This document shows, piece after piece, positions 26,429-34,169 of a DNA stretch of 64,000 nucleotides. The stretch is from Polyangiaceae bacterium (GTDB lineage Bacteria > Myxococcota_A > Polyangia > Polyangiales > Polyangiaceae). The notes under the pieces are model-generated. The model was given only the letters and a program-made list of their open reading frames with translations, searched no databases and was not told the DNA's origin. The stretch is from the NCBI GenBank assembly GCA_015075635.1, contig JABTUA010000001.1, positions 1,302,001-1,366,000 of the forward strand. The letters run 5' to 3'. The translations under genes were made by a program, and so were the position numbers. Numbering within the stretch: the stretch's first letter is position 1; every line of letters begins with the position of its first letter.

Positions 26429-26983
26429 ATGCACCGCTACTCGCTGGGGGAGGCGAGCCTGGAGCTTCGCCGCGGGAACATCACCGAGTCCGACACCACG
26501 GCCATCGCCAACGCCGCCAACTCGCTGCTCATGGGCGGCGGCGGCGTGGACGGCGCCATCCACCGTGCCGCGGGCCCCGAGCTCGCCCTCGCGCTGCGCG
26601 AGCTCAAGCGCGACCTGCCGGGCGGCGTGCTCGAGACCGGCGGTGCGGTCATCACTCCGGGGTTCTCGCTCCCCGCTCGATGGGTGATCCACTGCGTCGG
26701 CCCCATCTACGATCGCGAAGGCGAGCGCGCGCCGAAGCTGCTCGCGCGCTGCTACGCCAAGGCGCTCGAGCTGTGCCGAAAGAACGGCATCGAGTCGATC
26801 GCCTTTCCGTCGATCAGCACCGGGGTCTACGGCTACCCCGTGGAGCTGGCGGCGCCCGTGGCTCTGGAGGCGGTCCGGCGCGGCCTCGGCAGTGGCGGCG
26901 TGCCGAAGCTGGTCCGCTTCGTGCTGTTCGACGAGGCAACGCTCCAGGCTTATCGAACCGCGGCGGATGCGCTCTGGGCGTGA
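26429..26983 (+). CDS. Macro-domain protein (MacroD type, O-acetyl-ADP-ribose deacetylase)
   Basis: 184 residues, a single macro domain. It has the N-terminal LRRGNITESDTTAIANAANS with the conserved AIANAAN, the Gly loop MGGGGVDGAIHRAAG, and the second loop FPSISTGVYGYP that surrounds the distal ribose. The Asn of ANAAN and the Asp of GVDGAIH are the residues tied to hydrolysis in MacroD proteins, and both are present. It should remove ADP-ribose from proteins or hydrolyse O-acetyl-ADP-ribose. The start is the ATG at 26429 just before the domain. It stands alone, with no ADP-ribosyltransferase beside it. Confidence 0.93.
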   Translation: MHRYSLGEASLELRRGNITESDTTAIANAANSLLMGGGGVDGAIHRAAGPELALALRELKRDLPGGVLETGGAVITPGFSLPARWVIHCVGPIYDREGERAPKLLARCYAKALELCRKNGIESIAFPSISTGVYGYPVELAAPVALEAVRRGLGSGGVPKLVRFVLFDEATLQAYRTAADALWA

Positions 26984-27121
26984 ATTCCGGTTTCCCGGCC
27001 CAGAGCCGCCGTGCTATGCGCCAGGCCGCGTGTGCGCATTGCCGGAGGTGGGAGCGATGATCGCTTCCCAGGCGTGCCACCCGAGAGAACCCAATGTTCT
27101 CCACGAACCAAGAGACTCAGA

Positions 27122-28801
27122 ATGACCTTTACGGAAGCTGCGGCGCAGGTACTGCGCCTCGTGGGCAAGCCCCTGCACTATAAGGAGATAACGGACGTCG
27201 CGATCGAGAAGAACCTGCTGAGCCATGTCGGAAAGAGCCCCGAGGTGACGATGGGGGCCCGGCTCGCAGCGCTCGTGAAGAAGGGGGACAAGGAGAACCC
27301 CCTCGTCCGTATCAAGCCTGGCGTCTTCGCGCTCCGCGAATGGGACCAGTCGACCATCGACAAGGGCCTGGCGGATCGCACGCCGGCCCTCGAGATCGCC
27401 AAGAACGCGAAGCTGGATCTCTCCCAGCTCGAGCACGGCGGCAAGAGCGACGAGGAGGAAGAGGACGAGCTCCTGCACTCGGCGCCGGGCAACGTGCTCG
27501 ACGACGAGGAGGGCGAAGAGGCGACCGTCGCGAAGACCGACGCCGAGGAGGTCGCGCGTCGCGAGCGCGCTGCCGCGGCCAGCGATCTCTTCGAACCGGA
27601 GGCCGACGACGACCTGCCGATCTTCGGTCGCCCGGAGGAAGAAGAGGAGGGCGAAGAAGAAGGCGAGGGGGAGGAAGGCGAGAAGGATGCCGGCGGGCGT
27701 CGTCGCCGTCGCCGCCGGCGTCGTGGGCGTGGCAACGAGCGCGACGAGGTGCGCACAGGCGGGGACGATCTGCCGACCTACACCGTCTCCGATGCGCCAG
27801 CCGACGTGCCCATCGATGCCATCCGCGAAGGTGAGCCGTCCGAGGAGCCGCGCGACCGCGGTGGTGACCGTGACCGTGACCGTGACCGTGACCGCGACCG
27901 CGGCCGGGATCGGGATCGTGGGCGTGGTGACCGTGGTGACCGTGGTGACCGTGACCGTGACCGTGATCGCGACCGCGACCGCCGCGACGAGGGCGGCGCT
28001 CCGCTCGACGAGCTCGCCGCGCGCCCCCTGGCCGACGCGGTGGCGTCGCTGCTCTCGACCTTCGACCGGGGCGGCGGGCCCGTCGGCGCGCAGAAGCTCG
28101 CGGACGCCGCTCAGCGGCGCGGGCGGCTGACCGGGGACTTCCAGCAGGCCCAAGGCCAGATCCTGGCCGCAGCGCGCGCGGACAACCTGCGCCGCGAGGC
28201 AGCCGGCCAGCGCGTGCGCTTCCGCATCAGCGGCGGTCGCCTCGCGCTCACGGACTGGGCGCTGGACCCCGAAGCGCTGCGGATGGAGCGGGAGATCGCG
28301 GCTCTGGCCGAGCGCTACCGCGAGGCCGTGAGGCGTACGCTGCTCCGACGCATCCAGGACCTCCCGCACCGGGCCATGGGCGAGATCGCCTGCCTGTTGC
28401 TCGAACGCATCGGCATGACCGACGTCCAGGTCGTGCGCCGCCCCGGCTCGCCGGGCTCGGAGCTGCACCTGTCGGCGGTCGCCCGCGGACCGGGTGGCAA
28501 CGTGCCGACCGCGGTCGTCGTGCGCCGCGACGGCCGCGAGATCGGCCGCGAGCGCGTGACCGAGCTGCGCGGTGCGCTGCACCACTACGGGCCGGCTGCC
28601 GCCGGCTGGCTCGTGACCACGGGCCAGGTGCTGAGCGGCGCTCGGGAAGAGGCCGCCGCCACCGGGGCCGCGCCGGTCACCTTGGTCGACGGCATCGGGC
28701 TCGCACGCCTGTGCGAGGAACAAGGCGTCGCGGTGCTCCAGACGCGTCTGACCCTCCCGGTCCCGGACGTGGAGCTCTTCGAGGCGCTTCGCGGCTCATG
28801 A
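27122..28801 (+). CDS. HARE-HTH protein with charged linker and Mrr-like C-terminal domain
   Basis: 559 residues in three parts. Residues 1-72 are a HARE-HTH domain (FTEAAAQVLRLVGKPLHYKE ... VRIKPGVFALREW), a winged helix known from RNA polymerase delta subunits and chromatin or restriction proteins. Residues 100-290 are acidic, then Arg-rich, then an Arg-Asp dipeptide repeat encoded by GACCGT/GACCGC hexamers (27858-27988). Residues from about 415 fit the Mrr restriction-endonuclease fold (HRAMGEIACLLLERIGM, GWLVTTGQVLSGAREEA). The expected catalytic residues seem replaced: Gly-X-Asp reads GSELHL and Gln-X-Lys reads AVVVRRDG. It may be a DNA-binding regulator rather than a nuclease. The next gene's ATG overlaps its stop. 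Confidence 0.8.
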   Translation: MTFTEAAAQVLRLVGKPLHYKEITDVAIEKNLLSHVGKSPEVTMGARLAALVKKGDKENPLVRIKPGVFALREWDQSTIDKGLADRTPALEIAKNAKLDLSQLEHGGKSDEEEEDELLHSAPGNVLDDEEGEEATVAKTDAEEVARRERAAAASDLFEPEADDDLPIFGRPEEEEEGEEEGEGEEGEKDAGGRRRRRRRRRGRGNERDEVRTGGDDLPTYTVSDAPADVPIDAIREGEPSEEPRDRGGDRDRDRDRDRDRGRDRDRGRGDRGDRGDRDRDRDRDRDRRDEGGAPLDELAARPLADAVASLLSTFDRGGGPVGAQKLADAAQRRGRLTGDFQQAQGQILAAARADNLRREAAGQRVRFRISGGRLALTDWALDPEALRMEREIAALAERYREAVRRTLLRRIQDLPHRAMGEIACLLLERIGMTDVQVVRRPGSPGSELHLSAVARGPGGNVPTAVVVRRDGREIGRERVTELRGALHHYGPAAAGWLVTTGQVLSGAREEAAATGAAPVTLVDGIGLARLCEEQGVAVLQTRLTLPVPDVELFEALRGS

Positions 28802-29688
28802 GCCCGGCGCCGACAGCGCGTGACCTGGCGGCGCTCGCTCTCGCGGGCGCGCTGCTCGGCTGCTCGCGCTCGCCGCCGCCGTCACAGTTCCCCAACGCGC
28901 ACGAGGCTCTCGAGCGCATGCACGCGACCTACGCCTGCAGCCGCGGCGTGCAGGGCGAGGCCAAGCTCGACTACTTCGGCGAGCGCGGGCGCGTGCGCGG
29001 CAACGTGATGTACATGACGATGCTGCCGGAGGAGCTGCGCTTCGACGTGTTCAGCCCGTTCGGCGTCACCCTCTCCACGCTCACCGCCGACGGTCGAGAC
29101 TTCGCGCTCTACGACCTGAAGGAGAAGACCTTCCTGCGCGGTCCGGCGAACACCTGCAACGTCGCCCGCTTCACCCAGGTGCCGGTGCCGCCCTTCGCGC
29201 TGTCGCAGCTCCTGCGCGGGGAGGCGCCGGTGCTGGTGCACGAGCCGGCCGCCGCGTCGCTCGGCTGGGAGGGCGGCGAATACGTGCTCAAGATCACCAG
29301 CAAGCACTCGGCCACACAGGAGATCCACCTCGAGCCCCACCCGGGCGACTGGGCGGAGCCCTGGCAGAAGCAGCGGGTGCGCGTGCTCGAGGTGCACGTG
29401 GCCCAGCACGGCATGGACCTCTACCGCGCGTACCTGGCCGATCACGAAGCGGTGAAGACCGCGCCCCCGCGCAAGGACCCGGAGGGCCTGGAGCCGACGA
29501 TTCAGCCGAGCGGGCCGGCGTGCGGCGCGGAGGTGCCGAAGCGGCTGCGGCTGGTGACTCCGGACACGGACCAGGAGCTCGTGCTCCGGAACAAGGAAGT
29601 GATGCACAATCCTCCGATCCCCGAGGGAGTGTTCCGCCAGGTTCCGCCGCGCGGCGTGCGGGTGCGACACTCGGCCTGCGCGGATTGA
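28798..29688 (+). CDS. LolA/LolB-like (DUF4292-type) lipoprotein
   Basis: 296 residues. The lipoprotein signal (LALAGALLGCSRSP) is followed by a beta-sheet domain that reads like the half-barrel of LolA/LolB or DUF4292 proteins: GVQGEAKLDYFGERGRVRGN, MLPEELRFDVFSPFGVTLST, TADGRDFALYDLKEKTFL. These bind lipids or lipoproteins in transit to the outer membrane; whether this one does so is inference. Two extra Cys pairs may be structural. The ATG overlaps the stop of the HARE-HTH/Mrr gene (ATGA), an odd pairing of a DNA-binding and an envelope protein that probably only reflects dense packing. Confidence 0.72.
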   Translation: MSPAPTARDLAALALAGALLGCSRSPPPSQFPNAHEALERMHATYACSRGVQGEAKLDYFGERGRVRGNVMYMTMLPEELRFDVFSPFGVTLSTLTADGRDFALYDLKEKTFLRGPANTCNVARFTQVPVPPFALSQLLRGEAPVLVHEPAAASLGWEGGEYVLKITSKHSATQEIHLEPHPGDWAEPWQKQRVRVLEVHVAQHGMDLYRAYLADHEAVKTAPPRKDPEGLEPTIQPSGPACGAEVPKRLRLVTPDTDQELVLRNKEVMHNPPIPEGVFRQVPPRGVRVRHSACAD

Positions 29689-29729
29689 CGATCCGTCCGG
29701 GCGGTTTTTCCGTATAGTTCGGCTCCGAG

Positions 29730-30905
29730 ATGGCCAAGAAGCGCAAGGCCCGGGCGGCCCTGGTCGACGCGGCGCGCGCCGAGCGCCTGGCGCTGGCCAA
29801 GCAGCGTGCCGAGCAGCGCGGCCGAGCCCAGAAGACCAAGGCGGAGCGCGAGAAGGCCGCCGCCAAGCGCGCGGCCCGCCAGGCCGAATCCGCCGAGAAG
29901 CGCGCCGGCTCGCGTCCGACCCCGACCGAACGCCTGCCGCGTTTCGCCGGCGTGCCGACGTTCCTGCGTCTGCCCGTGGTGCAGGAGGCGGGCAGCGTCC
30001 CGGACGTGGACGTGCTGCTGTGCGGCGTTCCCTTCGACGCCGGCTCGAGCTACCGGCCGGGCGCGCGCCTCGCGCCCCGGGCGGTTCGCGACGCCTCGGC
30101 GCTCGCCCGGGGGTTCTCCGCGGCGCTGGGCATCGACGTGTTCGACGAGCTCCGGGTGGCCGACGGCGGTGACGTCGCGGCTTCCCCTCACGACATCGAC
30201 GCGGCCCTCGACGCGATCACCGCGCGGGCCGAGGCCATCGCCCGCTCCGGGGTGATCGGCGGCTACGTCGGCGGCGATCAGACCGCTACGCTGGGCGTGC
30301 TCCGCGGCATTCACCGCGCCAAGCTCAAGGCCGTGGGTCTGGTGCACATCGACGCGCACAGCAACACCGCGGGCCCGGCCTGGGGCCGCGACATCCACCA
30401 CGGCAGCGTGGTTCGACACGCGGTGAGCGAAGGCCTGATACGCCCGGACTGGACCGTGCAGATCGGCCTGCGCGGGCCGTATTCGAGCTCCGGCGACCTC
30501 GCGTTCGCGATGAGCCATGGTTTCGAGATCGTCAACGTGGACGAGGTGAAGTGGGATCTCCACTCGGCCGTCAGCACGCTGCGCAAGATCGTGCGGCAAG
30601 GTCCCGTCTACGTCAGCGTGGACATCGCCGCGCTCGACCCTTCGCAGGCTCCCGGCGTGGGCATCCCCTGGCCGGGAGGCATGACCTCGTGGGAGCTACA
30701 GCAGATCCTGCGGGCGCTGGTCGGGAGCGAGATCGTCGGCTTCGACGTGGTGGAGATCTGCCCGCCGTTCGACGTCTCGGAGATCACGGCGCACGTCGGC
30801 GTGATGGTGCTGCAAGAGATCCTGGCGGCCATCGCGGACACGCGCCGCAGCGCCCGCCCGGCCCCGAGCACCCGTGATGCCCGCGGCGGCCGCATCTCCG
30901 CGTGA
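29730..30905 (+). CDS. Ureohydrolase-fold protein with altered metal ligands
   Basis: 391 residues. Residues 1-65 are a Lys/Arg/Ala coiled-coil-like extension absent from normal agmatinases. Residues 70-370 follow the arginase/agmatinase fold closely (GVPFDAGSSYRPGARLAPRA, GLVHIDAHSN, YVSVDIAALDPSQAPGVG). Three of the six manganese ligands differ: the first His is Gln184 (GGDQ instead of GGDH), the last Asp of DAHXD is Asn212, and the second Asp of SXDXD is Ala300. Asp208, His210 and Asp298 remain. Either it no longer hydrolyses guanidino compounds or it uses another chemistry. A good -10 box (TATAGT, 29713-29718) lies just before the ATG; its -35 is poorly spaced. Confidence 0.88.
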   Translation: MAKKRKARAALVDAARAERLALAKQRAEQRGRAQKTKAEREKAAAKRAARQAESAEKRAGSRPTPTERLPRFAGVPTFLRLPVVQEAGSVPDVDVLLCGVPFDAGSSYRPGARLAPRAVRDASALARGFSAALGIDVFDELRVADGGDVAASPHDIDAALDAITARAEAIARSGVIGGYVGGDQTATLGVLRGIHRAKLKAVGLVHIDAHSNTAGPAWGRDIHHGSVVRHAVSEGLIRPDWTVQIGLRGPYSSSGDLAFAMSHGFEIVNVDEVKWDLHSAVSTLRKIVRQGPVYVSVDIAALDPSQAPGVGIPWPGGMTSWELQQILRALVGSEIVGFDVVEICPPFDVSEITAHVGVMVLQEILAAIADTRRSARPAPSTRDARGGRISA

Positions 30906-30921
30906 GTGTGCGGGTTGGGCG

Positions 30922-31232
30922 GCAGAAGAAGAAGTTGCGCAACGACGCAACGACGCCACGACGCCACGATTTTTGCTTTGCGGAGCTGACGAGGACCTCC
31001 TGACCGGGGCGACTTGTCCGGGTTGGCGGCAGAGCACCGGAAGAAGTTTCGCCACGACGCCACGACGCCACGACGCCACGATTCTTGTTTTGCGGAGCTG
31101 ACGAGGACCTTCTGACCGGGGCGACTTGTCCGGGTTGGGGAGCGGAAGAAGTTGCGCCACGACGCCACGACGCAACGACGCAACGATCTTCGTCTTGTGC
31201 AGCTGACGAGGACCTTCGGACCGGGGCGACTT
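30922..31232 (+). repeat. Three 93-111 bp intergenic direct repeats
   Basis: Units start at 30922, 31029 and 31140. Each begins with a (G)CGGAAGAAG-like stretch, runs through a short array of CGACGCCA/CGACGCAA octamers, then TTTTGCGGAGCTGACGAGGA and CCGGGGCGACTTGTCCGG. The third is cut short where the 51-bp array begins. A diverged relative lies at about 2858-2945. No gene is credible here: frames across it encode only octamer-derived low-complexity sequence. The octamer is the reverse complement of the CGTGGCGT element found in the DUF559 tails. Confidence 0.75.
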
Positions 31233-31436
31233 GGCGCATCGGAGCGGGCTCTGGCGCACGGGACGTCCGCGGGATGGACGTTCGGCGCATCGGAGCGGGC
31301 TCTGACGCGCGGGATGTCCGTGGGATGGACGTCTGGCGCATCGGAGCGGGCTCTGACGCACGGGACGTCCGTGAGATGGACGTTCGGCGCATCGGAGCGG
31401 GCTCTGGCGCACGGGACGTCCGCGGGATGGACGTTC
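31233..31436 (+). repeat. Four 51-bp tandem repeats
   Basis: Four consecutive copies, starting at 31233, 31284, 31335 and 31386, each beginning GGCGCATCGGAGCGGGCTCT and ending GGATGGACGT(T/C). They differ at a few positions only. The period is a multiple of three, so several frames stay open (one reads RIGAGSGARDVRGMDV per repeat), but there is no ribosome-binding site or codon bias supporting a gene. A degraded fifth start follows at 31437. They lie between the ureohydrolase and GDPD genes. Confidence 0.85.
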
Positions 31437-31532
31437 CGCGCATTGGAAAGGGCGGGTCCCCGAGGCGAGCTGGATGACGTGCTGGTTCAGCGCCTCGGGG
31501 CAGCCGAGCGCTGCAGTGGGCGACGCGCTCCC

Positions 31533-31590
31533 AGGTCTGACACCAAATTCTTCTTCTTTCGTGGCGTCGTGGCGCTCGTGGCGCCGTGGC
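31533..31590 (+). repeat. Solo (TTC)n / CGTGGCGT tail motif
   Basis: GGTCTGACACCAAATTC, a TTC tract, then CGTGGCGT direct repeats, a close match to 3004-3074 and to the inverted copy at 39014-39086, including a CGACGCGCTC block just upstream (31520). It abuts the end of the GDPD gene (stop at 31597). Confidence 0.7.
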
Positions 31591-31596
31591 GCAATC

Positions 31597-32367
31597 TCAA
31601 TCCAACGCCTTCGCGATCGCGCCCGGCACGTCGCTGATCAGCGCGTCCACGCCCGCCGCCGCCAGGCGTCGTGCCTCGGCGGGCTCGTTCACCGTCCACA
31701 CGTTCACCAGGGCGCCCTGGGCGTGCCAGCGGCGCACGCGGGCGTCGGCCGCAATCGCAAGCTCCGGGTGCACCCCGACCGCGCCCAGGCGGCGATACCC
31801 GGGCGCGGCGGAGAGCACGCGTTGCTTCGCGTGGACCAGCCACGCGCTCGGTACCTCCGGCACGAGCCAGGCGAGGGCCCGCACGAACAACGGATCGAAC
31901 GAAGACAAGAGCACGCGCTCGCGCGCCGCCGGGTGCGCCCGGAGGAGCTTCGCGACGCGCCACACCAGCGCGCGGCGCTCGCTGACGTCGCGCTTCAGCT
32001 CCACGTTCAGGAGGTGGCCGCCGCTCACCGCCCAGTCGAGCACCTCCGAGAGCGCCGGAACGCGTGCGCCCCCCGCGAGGGAGACGGCGTCGAGCTCGCG
32101 CCCCGAAAGCTGCTCGACGTCCCGCGAGTCCGCGCCCGAGGTCACGCGCTCGAGCGTGCGGTCGTGGAGCACGATCACGCGGCCGTCGCCGTCGAGACGC
32201 ACGTCGAGCTCGACGCCGGCGGCGCCCTGCTCCACCGCCAGCTGGAACGCCGGCAGCGTGTTCTCCGGCGCCTCGCGCCGGGCGCCGCGGTGACCGAGCA
32301 CCCAAGGGGGTGCGCCAGCGTGGCGACGAAAGTGGCGGAGCGCCGGCGGTTCGCGGCGGGGGCTCAC
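31597..32367 (-). CDS. Glycerophosphodiester phosphodiesterase
   Basis: 256 residues, a cytoplasmic single-domain GDPD (no signal peptide). The TIM-barrel signature is complete: LGHRGARREAPENTLPAF (catalytic His and Arg, metal Glu), GVELDVRLDGDGRVIVLHD (metal Glu and Asp, second catalytic His), LNVELK and WTVNEP near the end. It should cleave glycerophosphodiesters to glycerol-3-phosphate and an alcohol. The GTG at 32367 overlaps the stop of the upstream DHH gene (GTGA), so it is co-translated with it. The 3' end runs into a repeat motif and has no obvious terminator. Confidence 0.93.
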   Translation of the reverse strand: MSPRREPPALRHFRRHAGAPPWVLGHRGARREAPENTLPAFQLAVEQGAAGVELDVRLDGDGRVIVLHDRTLERVTSGADSRDVEQLSGRELDAVSLAGGARVPALSEVLDWAVSGGHLLNVELKRDVSERRALVWRVAKLLRAHPAARERVLLSSFDPLFVRALAWLVPEVPSAWLVHAKQRVLSAAPGYRRLGAVGVHPELAIAADARVRRWHAQGALVNVWTVNEPAEARRLAAAGVDALISDVPGAIAKALD

Positions 32368-33320
32368 GCCAGCTCTTCGGCGATGGACCGCGCCACCTCG
32401 CGCGCTCGGTCCACCTCGTTCGATCGGAACGAGATCGCGCCGACCACGGGGTGCCCACCGCCGCCGTAGCGCGCGCAGATCGCGCTGATGTCGGTGTCCA
32501 GCGGCTTGCCGCTCCACGGGTTGTATCCGACGCTCACCTTGGCGCCGCTCTTCAGCACGCCGACGATGACCGAGTAGACCGAGTCGGGGAAGAGCGCGTA
32601 GGTGACGAACTTGCCGACGCTGTCGAGCACGGAGCTGGTCAGGTCCACGAACACGACTCGACCCATGCGCTGGCCCGCCTGGCGCACGCGCTCGACGAAG
32701 CGCGCGTGTTTGTCGCCCAAGGGCTTGAAGCGGTCCTCGATGGCCTTGGCGCGCGCGACCTCGGCCAGCGGCTTCTTCAAGAGCTCCGGCACCATGCGCT
32801 CGAGGAATTTGTCGTCACCGTAGTGCTCGACCACGCTGACCATGCGCAAGATGGGCTCGGTGCGGCTGATGGCCTGCTCCGGCGAGTCGAAGCGCGCGGC
32901 GTCCACGATGTCGGCCCAGTGGACCAGCTCCTTGAGCCCCGGGTCGTTGATGGCGAAGTGTCGCCAGGCGACGTCGGCGATGAGCTTGGTGCAGGAGCTG
33001 TAGTCCGGATCGTAGAAGTAACGGCCGTTGCCCTTGTGCGCTTCGAATACCCGCTGTTCCTCGCTCGTCTGAAATGCCGTCCGATGGTGATCGAAGAACC
33101 AGGTCACCTTCCCCGTCGCCGAGTAGCGGTAGTCGAGGATGGCGTTCTCGTCGCCGCTCAGGATCTCGGCGTCCGCGCGGGTCTGCCCGTTGCCGTAGCC
33201 GCACGCCCGGTACACGCACTTGCGCTTCTTCTCGTCGAGCGCGCCCAGCAAGCGCGTGAAGAGCACGGCGCTGGCGAGCCCGTCGAAGCAGTGCCCGTGG
33301 GTGGCGACGACGACCTTCAC
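32364..33320 (-). CDS. DHH-family phosphoesterase
   Basis: 318 residues. It has the DHH superfamily pattern: the first motif region THGHCFDGLASAVL, an Asp in ENAILDYRYS, the DHH motif in FFDHHRTAF, and the C-terminal DHHA1-type glycine motif YGGGGHPVVGAISF. Such enzymes hydrolyse short oligonucleotides, cyclic dinucleotide products or polyphosphates with manganese; the substrate is not decided by sequence. The GTG at 33320 was chosen because the domain begins there. It is coupled to GDPD (4-bp overlap) and divergent from a lipoprotein gene, with a perfect inverted repeat in between. Confidence 0.85.
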   Translation of the reverse strand: MKVVVATHGHCFDGLASAVLFTRLLGALDEKKRKCVYRACGYGNGQTRADAEILSGDENAILDYRYSATGKVTWFFDHHRTAFQTSEEQRVFEAHKGNGRYFYDPDYSSCTKLIADVAWRHFAINDPGLKELVHWADIVDAARFDSPEQAISRTEPILRMVSVVEHYGDDKFLERMVPELLKKPLAEVARAKAIEDRFKPLGDKHARFVERVRQAGQRMGRVVFVDLTSSVLDSVGKFVTYALFPDSVYSVIVGVLKSGAKVSVGYNPWSGKPLDTDISAICARYGGGGHPVVGAISFRSNEVDRAREVARSIAEELA

Positions 33321-33333
33321 CCCGACCCTGTTA

Positions 33334-33354
33334 CCACAGGTCCTGGTCCTGTGG
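33334..33354. promoter_or_regulatory. Inverted repeat between divergent genes, possible operator
   Basis: CCACAGG-TCCTGGT-CCTGTGG has perfect 7-bp arms and a 7-bp centre. It lies 14 bp upstream of the DHH start on one side and 59 bp upstream of the lipoprotein ATG on the other, next to a TATAGA box at 33366. It may be a regulator site; the regulator is unknown. Confidence 0.35.
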
Positions 33355-33412
33355 GGCGATGTGGGTATAGACTCCAGCTCGCCGATTTCAGCTGCCAGAG
33401 GGAGCTTCGAGC

Positions 33413-34132
33413 ATGCATTCCATGACCTCACGAACGGCCATCAGCGTCGCCCTGCTGGGTGCACTTGCGCTCACGCAGTGCAAGAAGAAGGACCAAGGCC
33501 AGGACGCTCAGTTCCAGCAAGGCCAGTCCGGCGGTCAGTATGGCCCCGGCCCCGGCCCCGGGCCGGCGCCGGTCGGGCCGGACGGCGGCACCGGAGCGCC
33601 AGGGGCCTGCCAGCCCGGGCAACCCTGCAACCCGCAACCCGGGCAGGTTCCTGCGCTCGGAACCGTCGGCAGCGACCCCAACGCGCTGCAGGCCATCATC
33701 GCCGGGGCGCTCTCCGGAGGCGCGGCGACCCTCGGCCTGCTCACCGGCGGTGAGACGGGTCAGCTCGAGGCGGGCATCAAGATGAAGGCGGGAACCGACG
33801 CCAAGGGCAAGAAGGCCGACGGCCAGCTGATGAGCGCGAAGCTCCAGCAGGGCGGGCACGCCCAGGCGGACTTCACGCTCCAGCCGGGCAGTTGCTACAC
33901 CTTCATCGGCTTCGGTAACCCGGGCGTCTTCAACTACCAGATCAACATCCTCACCGCGCCGCCCATGCCGCCGCAGGTACTGGCCCAGAGCGACGCCGAC
34001 AGCGTGGATCCGACGGTGGGCCCGAACGAGCAGTGCGTGAAGAATCCCTACCCGACGCCGCTGGCCGTGAAGATCGACATGCACGTGCTCAAGGGCCAAG
34101 GGCTGGTCGGCGCCCAGGCCTTCAAGAAGTGA
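33413..34132 (+). CDS. Lipoprotein with Pro/Gly/Gln-rich linker
   Basis: 239 residues. GAGGGAG precedes the ATG at 33413. The lipobox LGALALTQCKKK is followed by about 65 residues of Gln/Gly/Pro sequence (GQYGPGPGPGPAPVG), then a domain of about 140 residues with ALQAIIAGALSGGAATLGLL, AQADFTLQPGSCYTFIGFGN and a Cys near NEQCVKNPYP. This domain looks like the small sandwich domains that recur in myxobacterial lipoproteins; I do not recognise a function. It stands 37 bp ahead of dprA on the same strand and could be co-transcribed, although the roles seem unrelated. Confidence 0.75.
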   Translation: MHSMTSRTAISVALLGALALTQCKKKDQGQDAQFQQGQSGGQYGPGPGPGPAPVGPDGGTGAPGACQPGQPCNPQPGQVPALGTVGSDPNALQAIIAGALSGGAATLGLLTGGETGQLEAGIKMKAGTDAKGKKADGQLMSAKLQQGGHAQADFTLQPGSCYTFIGFGNPGVFNYQINILTAPPMPPQVLAQSDADSVDPTVGPNEQCVKNPYPTPLAVKIDMHVLKGQGLVGAQAFKK

Positions 34133-34169
34133 TCGCGCAACTCCGGCGCTGAGCGACCGATGGGGGCGA

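Noticed and set aside
27858-27988. GACCGT hexamer repeats as an intergenic repeat
   Set aside because: They are in frame inside the HARE-HTH/Mrr-like gene and encode the Arg-Asp linker.
31233-31436. 51-bp tandem array as a CRISPR or as a repeat-protein gene
   Set aside because: Repeats are contiguous with no spacers, so it is not a CRISPR. Open frames across it have no ribosome-binding site and exist on both strands because the period is a multiple of three.
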